A DNA stretch of 64,000 nucleotides from the NCBI RefSeq assembly GCF_011090165.1, contig NZ_JAADJT010000009.1, positions 186,001 to 250,000 of the forward strand, written 5' to 3'. Under the pieces are notes generated by a model. It worked only from the letters and a program-made list of their open reading frames with translations, had not been told where the DNA came from and did no database searches. The stretch comes from Duganella aceris (GTDB taxonomy: Bacteria > Pseudomonadota > Gammaproteobacteria > Burkholderiales > Burkholderiaceae_D). Shown piece after piece: positions 42,821-51,145 of this stretch. Every line of letters begins with the position of its first letter. Positions within the stretch are counted from its first letter, which is position 1. Both the position numbers and the translations under genes were made by a program.

Positions 42821-44869
42821 ATGAACGCCCCCGACACCACCTCCGCCCGCACCCCACGCCCTATCCAGGCCCTGCCCGACCAGCTGATCTCGCAAATCGC
42901 CGCTGGAGAAGTGGTCGAGCGGCCATCGGCGGTGGTCAAGGAACTGCTGGAAAACGCGCTCGACGCGGGTTCCACCCAGATCACGGTGCGGCTGGAGGAA
43001 GGGGGCGTCAAACGCATCGCCATCACCGACAACGGCCGGGGCATTCCGCCCGAGCAGATGCCGCTCGCGCTGGCGCGCCACGCCACCTCCAAGATCGCCT
43101 CGCTGAGCGACCTGGAAAACGTCGGCACGCTGGGCTTCCGCGGCGAGGCGCTGGCGTCGATCGCCTCGGTGGCCGCCGTCACGCTGACCTCGCGCACCGC
43201 CGACGCGGCCCATGCCTGGGAAATCGTCGGCTCGCACAACGCCACGCCCGCGCCGTCGTCGGGCGCGCAGGGCACCACGGTGGATGTGCAGGATCTGTAT
43301 TTCAATACGCCGGCGCGGCGCAAATTCCTCAAGTCCGAGCAGACCGAATTCGGCCACTGCGCGGAGGTCGTGCGCCGCATCGCGCTGGCGCGGCCGGACG
43401 TGTCGTTCTCGCTGAGCCATAACGGCCGCACCATCGATCACTGGAACGTCAGCGAAATGGCCAAGCGCAGCGCGCACATTCTCGGCGACGGTTTCGCCGA
43501 GGCGCGGCTGGCGATCGACGAATCGGCCGGGCCGCTGCGCATCCACGGCTTCGCCGGCTTGCCGACCGCCTCCAAGGCGCGCGCCGACGGCCAGTTCTTC
43601 TACGTGAACGGGCGCTTCGTGCGCGACAAGGTGCTGGTGCACGCGGTCAAGGCGGCTTACCAGGATGTGCTGCATGGCGACCGCTTCCCGTCGTATGTGC
43701 TGGCGCTCGATCTCGATCCGGCGCTGGTCGACGTCAACGTCCATCCGTCCAAGATCGAGGTGCGGTTCCGCGACAGCCGCGCGGTGCATCAATTCGTTTT
43801 CCACGCGGTGCAGCGCGCGCTGGCGCTGACCTCGGCCACGTCGCACGGCAGCGTGCCGTCGCCGCTGCCGGCGGCCGAAAGCCTCGGCAGCTCGACCTGG
43901 CGCGGCGAGCAGACTTCGTTCGGACCATTGCTGGCGCCGGACTATGCGCCGACCTTCTCGCCGTCGCCGTTCGGACCGCGCAACGCTGACGGTTCCGCCG
44001 GCGACGCGCGCGGCGGCTTTGGCGGCGGCGCAGCCGGTGGCTTCGGCGGCGCCCCTGGCGCGGCGGGCGGCGCGAACGCGGGCGGCTTCGGCGCGGGCGG
44101 CTATGGCGCGCCACGCTTTGGCGGCAACGAAGGCGGCGTCGCGCAGAGCACCGAAAAATACGGCGCCCTGTTCGGCGGCGCCGGCCCGGTCACCGGCTAC
44201 CGCGCCGAATCGGACATGGCGCTGCCGCAAGCCAGCCCGTTCACCGTCTCCGGCGCCGCGATGGCGCAGGAAGAATTCCCGCTCGGCTTCGCGCTGGCGC
44301 AACTGCACGGCATCTACATCCTGGCGCAGAACGCCAAGGGCCTGGTACTGGTCGACATGCACGCCGCGCACGAACGCATCCTGTACGAACAACTGAAGAC
44401 CGCATTGGAAAGCCGCGTCGCCGGCGAAGAGATGCAAGTGCAACCGCTGCTGATCCCGGTCACCTTCTACGCCGACGCGGTGGAAGTCGGCACCGCCGAA
44501 GAACACCGGGAGACCTTGCAGTCACTGGGCTTCGACATCGCCGTACTGTCGCCGACCACGCTGGCGGTGCGCTCGGTGCCGGTGCTGCTGAAGAACGCCG
44601 ACGCACAAACGCTGGCGCGCGACGTGCTGCGCGACGTGCGCGAATTCGGCGGCTCGCGGGTGCTGATCGAACGCCAGAACGAACTGCTCGGCACCCTCGC
44701 CTGCCACACGGCGGTGCGCGCCAACCGCATCCTCGCGACGCAGGAAATGAACGCCCTGCTGCGCCAGATGGAAATCACCGAACGCGCCGACCAGTGCAAC
44801 CACGGCCGCCCGACCTGGGTGCAGGTCGAAATCGGCGCGCTCGACAAGCTGTTCCTGCGCGGCCAATAA
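42821..44869 (+). CDS. mutL: DNA mismatch repair protein MutL
   Basis: A 682-residue GHKL ATPase that couples MutS recognition to strand removal. ATPase motifs are ENALDAGSTQ, DNGRGIP, ATSKI and GFRGEALASI. The linker (about residues 375-440) is unusually rich in Gly, Ala and Phe (GGFGGGAAGGFGG and repeats). In the C-terminal domain DMHAAHERILYE (near 511) fits the endonuclease motif D-Q-H-A-x2-E-x4-E except for Met in place of Gln. It precedes miaA by one base. Confidence 0.97.
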   Translation: MNAPDTTSARTPRPIQALPDQLISQIAAGEVVERPSAVVKELLENALDAGSTQITVRLEEGGVKRIAITDNGRGIPPEQMPLALARHATSKIASLSDLENVGTLGFRGEALASIASVAAVTLTSRTADAAHAWEIVGSHNATPAPSSGAQGTTVDVQDLYFNTPARRKFLKSEQTEFGHCAEVVRRIALARPDVSFSLSHNGRTIDHWNVSEMAKRSAHILGDGFAEARLAIDESAGPLRIHGFAGLPTASKARADGQFFYVNGRFVRDKVLVHAVKAAYQDVLHGDRFPSYVLALDLDPALVDVNVHPSKIEVRFRDSRAVHQFVFHAVQRALALTSATSHGSVPSPLPAAESLGSSTWRGEQTSFGPLLAPDYAPTFSPSPFGPRNADGSAGDARGGFGGGAAGGFGGAPGAAGGANAGGFGAGGYGAPRFGGNEGGVAQSTEKYGALFGGAGPVTGYRAESDMALPQASPFTVSGAAMAQEEFPLGFALAQLHGIYILAQNAKGLVLVDMHAAHERILYEQLKTALESRVAGEEMQVQPLLIPVTFYADAVEVGTAEEHRETLQSLGFDIAVLSPTTLAVRSVPVLLKNADAQTLARDVLRDVREFGGSRVLIERQNELLGTLACHTAVRANRILATQEMNALLRQMEITERADQCNHGRPTWVQVEIGALDKLFLRGQ

Positions 44870-44870
44870 C

Positions 44871-45824
44871 ATGGAGCCGATGAACAAGCCGCTGGCGGTC
44901 GCCATCATGGGCCCGACGGCATCGGGCAAGACCGCGTCCGCGCTGGCGATCGCCGCGCGCATCCCGTCGGAGATCATCTCGGTCGATTCCGCGCTGGTGT
45001 ATCGCGGCATGGACATCGGCACCGCCAAGCCGACGCGCGAAGAACTGGCCGCCGCGCCGCACCACCTGATCGACATCATCGACCCGCTGGACTCGTACTC
45101 GGTGGCGCAGTTCCGCGCCGACACGCTGCGGCTGGTGGACGACATCGTCGCACGCGGCAAGCTGCCGTTACTGGTCGGCGGCACGATGCTGTACTTCAAA
45201 GGCCTGGCCGACGGCCTGGATGACTTGCCCGGCGCCGATCCCGTACTTCGCGCGCAACTGGAAGATGAAGCGGCCGCCATCGGCTGGCCGGCGATGCACG
45301 CCCGGCTCGCCGTGCTCGATCCGGAGACCGCCGCGCGGCTCGCGCCCAACGACGCGCAGCGCATCCAGCGCGCGCTGGAGATCTGCACGCTGAGCGGCAA
45401 GCCGATGTCGGAACTGCTGGCGCTGCGCGAAAAGACCGAGCTGCCGTTCGAGCTGCTGTCGTTCGCGCTGGAGCCGTCGGACCGCGCCGTGCTACACCAG
45501 CGCATCGTGCGCCGCTTCGACATCATGCTGGAAGAAACGCCGTCCGGTAACCTGATCAGCGAAGTGGAAACGCTGCGCCGCCGGGGCGACCTGCATCCCG
45601 GGCTGCCGTCGATGCGCTGCGTCGGCTACCGCCAGGCGTGGGAATACCTCGACGGCAGCATCGACTACAAGACCATGCGCGAGACCGGCATCATCGCCAC
45701 GCGCCAGCTGGCTAAGCGCCAGCTGACGTGGCTGCGCTCGATGCCGGACCGCGTGGTGCTCGACTGCCTCGCGCCCGATCCGGCCGGCGCCATGCTGGCG
45801 CGCATCGCCGACCAGCTGGGCTGA
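44871..45824 (+). CDS. miaA: tRNA dimethylallyltransferase MiaA
   Basis: A 317-residue enzyme that adds the dimethylallyl group to A37 of UNN-decoding tRNAs. The P-loop GPTASGKTASALAI and DSALVYRGMDIGTAKPT are diagnostic; GGTMLYFKGLADGLDDLP and GYRQAWEYLDG occur later. The first ATG directly follows the mutL stop; a second ATG three codons on is possible. The mutL-miaA order is common in proteobacteria. Confidence 0.97.
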   Translation: MEPMNKPLAVAIMGPTASGKTASALAIAARIPSEIISVDSALVYRGMDIGTAKPTREELAAAPHHLIDIIDPLDSYSVAQFRADTLRLVDDIVARGKLPLLVGGTMLYFKGLADGLDDLPGADPVLRAQLEDEAAAIGWPAMHARLAVLDPETAARLAPNDAQRIQRALEICTLSGKPMSELLALREKTELPFELLSFALEPSDRAVLHQRIVRRFDIMLEETPSGNLISEVETLRRRGDLHPGLPSMRCVGYRQAWEYLDGSIDYKTMRETGIIATRQLAKRQLTWLRSMPDRVVLDCLAPDPAGAMLARIADQLG

Positions 45825-45832
45825 TCGCCGAC

Positions 45833-46237
45833 TCAGGTCTTCGGCGGCTCGCCGCTCATGTAGACCAGTTCCCACAGATGACCGTCGAGGTCCTGGTAAC
45901 CGTGGCCGTACATGAAGCCATGGTCCTGCGGCTCCTTGTAGGCGCTGCCGCCGGCCTCGATGGCCTTGTTGACCAGCGCCGTCACCGCCTCGCGCGACTC
46001 CACCTGAAGGCAGACCAGCACCTCGGTCGAAGTGTGCGCATCGGCGATCGGTTTCGGCGTAAACTCCTTGAAGCGGGCTTCGGTCAGCAGCATGACGAAG
46101 ATGTTCTCGGCCACCATCATGCAGGTGGCGCTATCGTCGGTGTAATGCTGATTGAAGCTGTAGCCCAAGTGCGTGAAGAACTTGACCGACGCCTGTAGAT
46201 CGCGCACCGGCAAGTTGACATAGATATTGGTCGCCAT
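45833..46237 (-). CDS. VOC-family (glyoxalase/bleomycin-resistance fold) protein
   Basis: A 134-residue protein beginning MATNIYVNLPVRDLQASVKF, the usual start of lactoylglutathione-lyase-like VOC proteins. FMYGHGYQDLDGHLWELVYM near the C terminus carries the second metal-site Glu. Substrate unknown. I start at 46237; the in-frame start 16 codons upstream lacks support. It converges on miaA with 8 bases between stops. Confidence 0.88.
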   Translation of the reverse strand: MATNIYVNLPVRDLQASVKFFTHLGYSFNQHYTDDSATCMMVAENIFVMLLTEARFKEFTPKPIADAHTSTEVLVCLQVESREAVTALVNKAIEAGGSAYKEPQDHGFMYGHGYQDLDGHLWELVYMSGEPPKT

Positions 46238-46352
46238 GTTATCCCCGTTAAAAAAATAATCACACCCCGGGGACCAGAATACCAATATGCCAATGTTTTG
46301 ACGACCACCGCGCGATCCCGCGCACTTTTTTCAAAAAATTTTTGGACCGGTC

Positions 46353-46381
46353 TTGACAGTCCAAGCCCCAACCCCGATAAT
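46353..46381 (+). promoter_or_regulatory. tRNA-Met promoter
   Basis: A perfect TTGACA (46353-46358) and GATAAT (46376-46381) are separated by 17 bases. Transcription would start about 7 bases before the mature tRNA. Confidence 0.8.
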
Positions 46382-46394
46382 GCTGGGCGTTGCA

Positions 46395-46471
46395 GGTGAT
46401 ATAGCTCAGTTGGTTAGAGCACAGCATTCATAATGCTGGGGTCGGTGGTTCAAGTCCACCTATCACCACCA
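46395..46471 (+). tRNA. tRNA-Met (CAT), elongator
   Basis: A complete 77-base cloverleaf with encoded CCA: acceptor GGTGATA/TATCACC, D arm GCTC-AGTTGGTTA-GAGC, anticodon arm CAGCA-TTCATAA-TGCTG, T arm GGTGG-TTCAAGT-CCACC. The acceptor lacks the C4/C5 pairs seen in the CAT tRNA near rpoD, and position 1-72 is paired (not initiator-like), so elongator Met is the best call. It marks the left border of an AT-richer islet. Confidence 0.92.
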
Positions 46472-46480
46472 AGATTCCGA

Positions 46481-46514
46481 AAGCCGCTGATCCGAAAGGT
46501 TCAGCGGCTTTTTT
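46481..46514 (+). terminator. Terminator after tRNA-Met
   Basis: AAGCCGCTGA (46481-46490) pairs with TCAGCGGCTT (46501-46510) and is followed by a run of T residues. Confidence 0.88.
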
Positions 46515-47230
46515 GTTGTCGGTCTAGTCGCTGGTGTCGCACAAAGGCGCTACACATTGCAGCAAATCCCTAACTAGATCAAGGGACGGGGCCATCTGCT
46601 ATTTTTGACGACGAGAGTTCGTTTGCCCGCAGAATTTATAATCATCTAGTCGTCCTCCTCGACAAGGGCCATAAGGCTCGGGAACTAGTCTCTGTCGAAT
46701 TCTCCAGGATGATGGGCCACTTGGAGAACCTGCGCAAATGCACGAGCTTGAAAGCGATTGCCGCCCATCAGAATCAGCTGGGCGGGCCGACAATCGGGGA
46801 CATGAGTGGACGGCGAAAGCACCAAGCCAAGTTCAAGAATGAGCCGCCTGACCGATAACTAGCGTCAGCATCCAAGGGGATGTGCGTGTATGCGGCCAAT
46901 CGCGTTGCGCTGGTAGAGATGCTTATTCAATCAAAGTCCCTCATTTCTGCGATAACTTGATCCTCTAACGGCGCGATGAGCTGGATCTTCTCGTAGATGG
47001 CGGCGGCTGAGTATTCGCCCTTTTTTAGAACAACAATACTACCGCAAACCCCGGCGCCCTGCGGATCGCCCAACGGCAAATCTGCTTGCCAAGCTCGCCA
47101 CATTCTGCTCGACTGCGCGCACGGTGCAAGCAAGCCCTGACAAGAGGCAGAAGCTATATATGCTACCGAACGACGTGATATAACCACGAAGATACCCTCG
47201 TACAAATTGACCCCAAAAAACGGAGATACG
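46515..47230. other. Islet region with little coding content
   Basis: The 716 bases between the tRNA-Met terminator and the PLD-like gene hold one gene-like remnant (46574-46858, plus strand). A weak minus-strand frame also lies at 46927-47250; its last 35 residues look protein-like, but its start overlaps the PLD gene. No direct repeat of the tRNA 3' end was seen. Confidence 0.4.
46574..46858 (+). pseudogene. Gene remnant lacking a start codon
   Basis: A 94-codon open frame with protein-like composition (ESSFARRIYNHLVVLLDKGH, later ELVSVEFSRMMGHLENLRKC) that runs from a stop codon to TAA. No ATG, GTG or TTG occurs in the first 45 codons, so it is probably the 3' end of a lost gene. The first ATG (46709) would leave 49 residues. 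I do not recognise the family. Confidence 0.35.
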
Positions 47231-48256
47231 ATGAATTTGATAAATGACACTCAGATCAAAAAAGCTTTACACGCAGTTCGATCGAAACACATCGCCGTGG
47301 CCTATGTCGGCGCCGATTGGAAGAGCTTTGTAGATGAGAATACTCTCGACGAAATCATTGTATCGCCAACAGCAGGAAGCTCCGCAGACGCGATAAAAGA
47401 GTTGGTACAGTGCCTTGGCTGGAAAAATGTACATTTTCTCGACGAACTGCATGCAAAGATTTATTTGGGCGAGACTTCGGCTGCGATGGGTAGTTTCAAC
47501 TTAACAGCCAATGGTTTGTCCGGTCACGCGTTGATTGAAGCCGGTTACCTAATCCAAGACCCTGCTCAGTTGAAATTTTTACGAAAATTTTACGCAGATT
47601 TGAAAGGTCGAGCCGTCCAACAATATGACTCACAAATAAAAAAAGAACAGCAACTTTCCCGACTTATCGAGATCAACGCAAAGGCACGCGAAGTGGGATT
47701 CGGCGCCCCCGCATCCTCACGGACTCGAACTTTGGAAGAGTACAACCCGGTAACTGACACCGACTTCTATTGCGCGTTCTATACCAACGAGAAATTGAAG
47801 TACAACGAACAGGCGCTTCGCAAACAACATCCGGCCAAGTTTAATTCAGAAGTATTCAATCCAGACGAACTGATAAAGGCGAACCTCCCATTTTTGTCAA
47901 AAGATAAAATATTAAGTGGCCACTGGGTGCTGATGTGGAAAGCGTGGATCGATGAACCAGCTCCGCTGAAGATGGAGGCGCAGTGGATGTACATTCAAGC
48001 GATTGTTCCGAACGGAGCAGAAGATCGTGAATATGGCTACACAAAACTCGCAATACAGTGGGAAGGTGCGCGTGGCATAGGTTCACCACCGTTCACACTT
48101 AAGCAAAAACAAAAAGCGGCACTTAAGGAACTCCTCGTTAGCGGAAAATTTCCCGAATTTTTCCCCGATTCGAGTGGTAAGGCATGGTCTCTAAATCGGA
48201 CATTCCCCAATTTCAAGGCTTTTGTCGCCGAATGGAAACGCTTAGCCACGGCGTAA
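47231..48256 (+). CDS. Phospholipase-D-fold (single HKD) protein
   Basis: A 341-residue protein. A PLD half-site lies at HAKIYLGETSAAMGSFNLTA (His about 74, Lys 76, then Ser/Asn 15-18 residues on). Only one HKD motif is present, as in Nuc-type and BfiI-type nucleases, which dimerise to form the site. The C-terminal 170 residues (Trp-rich, WKAWIDEPAPLKMEAQWMYI) match no family I know. A GGAG ribosome site lies 5 bases before ATG. AT-rich codon use and the place beside a tRNA suggest acquisition; a defence nuclease is plausible but unproven. Confidence 0.8.
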   Translation: MNLINDTQIKKALHAVRSKHIAVAYVGADWKSFVDENTLDEIIVSPTAGSSADAIKELVQCLGWKNVHFLDELHAKIYLGETSAAMGSFNLTANGLSGHALIEAGYLIQDPAQLKFLRKFYADLKGRAVQQYDSQIKKEQQLSRLIEINAKAREVGFGAPASSRTRTLEEYNPVTDTDFYCAFYTNEKLKYNEQALRKQHPAKFNSEVFNPDELIKANLPFLSKDKILSGHWVLMWKAWIDEPAPLKMEAQWMYIQAIVPNGAEDREYGYTKLAIQWEGARGIGSPPFTLKQKQKAALKELLVSGKFPEFFPDSSGKAWSLNRTFPNFKAFVAEWKRLATA

Positions 48257-48382
48257 TTAGCGTAGCCGAGGTGAGGAACAGGTCTGGTAGACCGACTCGA
48301 CCTGATTCCCTGTTTGAGTTTCTACATGACCTAAAGATTAAGTGAACGCCTCAAACATTCCGGCATCGTAGTAAGGCCGGTG

Positions 48383-49303
48383 CTAGTTCGGGTCCGCTAT
48401 CGGGTTATAGACAGGGAAATTGTTGTTGGGGTAGGTGCCGAAGTAGTTGGCTTGCTGGATCACCGTTTGCGCCCAGGCGCGGTGGGTGGCGACTTCGCAC
48501 ATCGAATTGCCCATCTTGAAGACCGCCGGGCTGTCCTGGTCCATGATCTTCTCAGCCACCGCCACGTCGATCGGCTGCACCCGGTAGTGGCTCTCGATCA
48601 GCGCCAGCTGGTCCGGGTGGATCGCGGTCTTGCCGACCAGGCCGTGCGCCAGATCCTCCAGCACTTCGGCGTCCAGCAGCGCGTCGTTGTCCAGATGCTC
48701 GAACACCGGCGCGGTCAGGCGGAAGCCATACGGCGCGAAGGTGGTCACCAGCCGCGCGATCACCTGCCCCAGCGGCGTGCGGTAGATCGTCATCGTGCGC
48801 GGACGGCGTATGCCCAGCAGCGCCAGCAAGTCGTTGCCGCCGATGCGCAGCGCCAGGATGCGCCCTACCACGCCCGGCGCGCGCAGCACGTCGCGGAAGC
48901 GCGCCATCTCGAGATCATCGAACACTTCGGCGGTTTCCAGCGTCGGCATCAGCAGGTGGCCGGTATTTTTCACCAGCCTGAAATAGCTGTCGAAATTGGC
49001 GCTGGTGGCCTTGGGGATGACGAAGCCGGTCAGGTTCTCCGCGCCCTTCATCGCCAGCACCCGCTCCAGTACTTCCGGATTGCGCACGCGGACGAAGCGA
49101 TCCAGCACGCCGACCGCGTCCATGTTCTCCAACATCATCGACAGGTTGAACAGCGCGTAACTGAGCTCGCGATCAGCGACCGCGTCCTCGGTGCAGAAAA
49201 TCACCGAGCGCAGTTTCGGCATCTTCTCGCCGTTGGCGATCTCCAGCAGATCCTTGTGGGTGGTCGGCACATACAGCGATGCGCCCAGCGGCTTGTTAAC
49301 CAT
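48383..49303 (-). CDS. CitE-like C-C bond lyase of the Ter module
   Basis: A 306-residue TIM-barrel protein of the HpcH/HpaI-citrate lyase beta group (LGASLYVPTTHKDLLEIANG start, VIFCTEDAVADREL, VIPKATSANF, GKTAIHPDQL near the C terminus). The GKTAIHPDQ loop and the acidic TED motif fit the metal- and CoA/keto-acid-binding core. It is last in the terD operon and overlaps stiP by 8 bases. The ATG at 49303 follows GGAG; a GTG three codons earlier is less likely. Its substrate in this pathway is unknown. Confidence 0.85.
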   Translation of the reverse strand: MVNKPLGASLYVPTTHKDLLEIANGEKMPKLRSVIFCTEDAVADRELSYALFNLSMMLENMDAVGVLDRFVRVRNPEVLERVLAMKGAENLTGFVIPKATSANFDSYFRLVKNTGHLLMPTLETAEVFDDLEMARFRDVLRAPGVVGRILALRIGGNDLLALLGIRRPRTMTIYRTPLGQVIARLVTTFAPYGFRLTAPVFEHLDNDALLDAEVLEDLAHGLVGKTAIHPDQLALIESHYRVQPIDVAVAEKIMDQDSPAVFKMGNSMCEVATHRAWAQTVIQQANYFGTYPNNNFPVYNPIADPN

Positions 49304-50396
49304 CCAACGCACTCCTAATCAGCGACACCGCCTGGTAAGGCAGATCTGGGTCGATCACAACCGGCACCTGTTTTTCCTGTGCCAGCAACTTGAGGTGACG
49401 CACGTCCGGCGCATCGGCGTCGCGCAGGATCAGCAGCCGTGCCACGCGGCGCAACAGCACCCGCGTGGCTTCGCCGATACCGGGCTTGACCAGATTCGCA
49501 TCGCTGATGCCGTGAGCGGCCAGCAGCTGCGCCATGCAGTCGCGCGAGACGCGGGCCGAGGCCTGCGCATCCTGCGCCACCGGCGGCGGCATGCCGTCGC
49601 TGCCGATCGCCAGCGCGGCTTGCACCACCTGGTCGGCGAACTGGCGCGAGCGGTCGTGCGGGGCGAACGCTTCATAGTAGACGCATCCGTGGAAATCCCC
49701 CGCACCAATGGCGTCGTTCAGGATCGAGCGGCTGATCAAGCCGGACACGGTGGCGTTCAGAATGCTCGACGGGATCAGGTAGTCGGCCGAGGAGCTGGCG
49801 CAGGCGGCGGTGCCGGCCAGGTCGGCCAGCACGTGCAGGCCGGGGTCGATGCGGACGCCGTGCTCCGCGTTGTATTTGCCAATCCAGTGCGTCAGCTCGC
49901 GCGAGATCACGCCCTTGCCGGTCCAGCCGTCGACGAAGACGATCGATTCCGGTGCGTGACCGCTGTCGAGGATGAAGCGCAGCGCCGCTTCGTCGATGCC
50001 GCGGTCGCGGATGATCGACACCGAGTAGTGGCTGACGCGGCGGCCGAACACCTGGTCCAGCAGTCGCTTGAGGATCACGCCGACCGGGGTGCCGGCGCGC
50101 GCCAGCGACACCAGCGTGATGTCGCCGTCGCGACGGGCGGCGATCAGGCCGGCCAGCAGCAGGCAGTCGCGCGCCATCTGCTGCAGGTTGGCGGCGCAGG
50201 CGTCTTCGAAGATTTGCAGGTAGCGCGCCGACGGCAGCGATTCCGGCGACAGCATTTCGCTGTAGTGCTTCTGCTTCGACTGGATCAGAACTTCCTTGTC
50301 CTCGACGCTGACGAACTGCTGCAGCGGCAGGCGCTTGAGCAGGATCCGCACATCGTCCGCGCGGTAGCTGCCCGAGAAGTGCGGTAGCTGCGTCAT
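49296..50396 (-). CDS. StiP-family protein (PRTase-like domain plus Pelota-like C terminus)
   Basis: A 366-residue protein. Annotated in databases as cysteine protease StiP, but the fold is a phosphoribosyltransferase: LVSLARAGTPVGVILKRLL and VFVDGWTGKGVISREL (the PRPP-type loop) near residues 110 and 165. The start FSGSYRADDVRILLKRL and HYSEMLSPESLP are family marks. The last 90 residues (KPGIGEATRVLLRRVARLLI) resemble the L7Ae/Pelota RNA-binding fold. Its ATG overlaps the HAD stop by 4 bases. Protease activity is doubtful from sequence. Confidence 0.85.
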   Translation of the reverse strand: MTQLPHFSGSYRADDVRILLKRLPLQQFVSVEDKEVLIQSKQKHYSEMLSPESLPSARYLQIFEDACAANLQQMARDCLLLAGLIAARRDGDITLVSLARAGTPVGVILKRLLDQVFGRRVSHYSVSIIRDRGIDEAALRFILDSGHAPESIVFVDGWTGKGVISRELTHWIGKYNAEHGVRIDPGLHVLADLAGTAACASSSADYLIPSSILNATVSGLISRSILNDAIGAGDFHGCVYYEAFAPHDRSRQFADQVVQAALAIGSDGMPPPVAQDAQASARVSRDCMAQLLAAHGISDANLVKPGIGEATRVLLRRVARLLILRDADAPDVRHLKLLAQEKQVPVVIDPDLPYQAVSLIRSALDG

Positions 50397-51145
50397 AAGG
50401 CGCCCACCGTCAGCGCCGCCAACTGGGTGCCGTTCGGGACGATGGCGTAGTCGCAGGCGGCCATAAAGCGCGCGTCGGAGCGGCTGTCGCCCATGCCCAT
50501 GGTCAGAATCTCGCCGTGCTGCTCGCGCAGTTTGCGCGTCAGGTATTCCACCGCGCGCGCCTTGTTCAAGGCGTTCGGCAGCAGCGCCAGGTTGTTGCCG
50601 TTGCGGTGGATGTAGTAGCCACTGCCGGCATCGGCGACCCACGGCGCCAGCACCTCGCTGTCGAACGGCGCCAGGCGGTCGCCGATCTTGTCCGGATCCT
50701 TGGCGACCACGTAGAACGGCAGGCCGCAATCCTCGATCAGGCGCGCGCGCGTCTTCAGGCCGACGCTGTCGGCGTAGCCGTCGATCAGCGCCATCGCCTG
50801 CTGCAGGCCGGGCAGCGCCGCCGCCATTTCGGCACGCATGTGTTCCATCCACCAGGCATCCGGCTCGCCGTCCGGCTGCAGAATCAGGCCGCCGTAGTTG
50901 AGGATCTTGTAGCCGCTGAACGGCAGGTCGACCCGGCTGAACGCGTCGCGGTTGCGCGCCGTGGCCGGGATCAGCGTCATCGATTGATCCATCATGCCGA
51001 AGAACGCGCGCTGTTTGGCGGTCGTGAAGGAAATCGCCGAACGGTCCTTCAGATAGGCGGCCGGCCGCAGTTCAGCGTCGCTGCCGCATTTGGCGAGAGA
51101 GCTGAACAGGGTATCGTCAAGGTCAACGAACAGGTATTTCTTCAA
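50393..51145 (-). CDS. HAD-family phosphatase of the Ter module
   Basis: A 250-residue HAD hydrolase. Motif I is FVDLDDTLFSS at the N terminus (nucleophile Asp), motif III/IV is MGMGDSRSDARFMAACDYAI near 220-240. The cap lies between. The start is TTG at 51145, preceded by GGAG at 8 bases; the protein then begins directly before motif I, as the family requires. It overlaps the upstream PRTase-TRSP gene by 23 bases. Probably dephosphorylates a sugar- or nucleoside-like intermediate. Confidence 0.85.
   Translation of the reverse strand: MKKYLFVDLDDTLFSSLAKCGSDAELRPAAYLKDRSAISFTTAKQRAFFGMMDQSMTLIPATARNRDAFSRVDLPFSGYKILNYGGLILQPDGEPDAWWMEHMRAEMAAALPGLQQAMALIDGYADSVGLKTRARLIEDCGLPFYVVAKDPDKIGDRLAPFDSEVLAPWVADAGSGYYIHRNGNNLALLPNALNKARAVEYLTRKLREQHGEILTMGMGDSRSDARFMAACDYAIVPNGTQLAALTVGAL

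Noticed and set aside
46927..47250. Minus-strand 107-codon frame in the tRNA-Met islet
   Set aside because: Its start overlaps the well-supported PLD gene start on the other strand and most of the sequence matches nothing I know. The last 35 residues look protein-like, so a remnant remains possible.
46395..48382. Integrative element with att repeats at tRNA-Met
   Set aside because: No copy of the tRNA 3' end was seen at the right side of the islet and no integrase gene is present.
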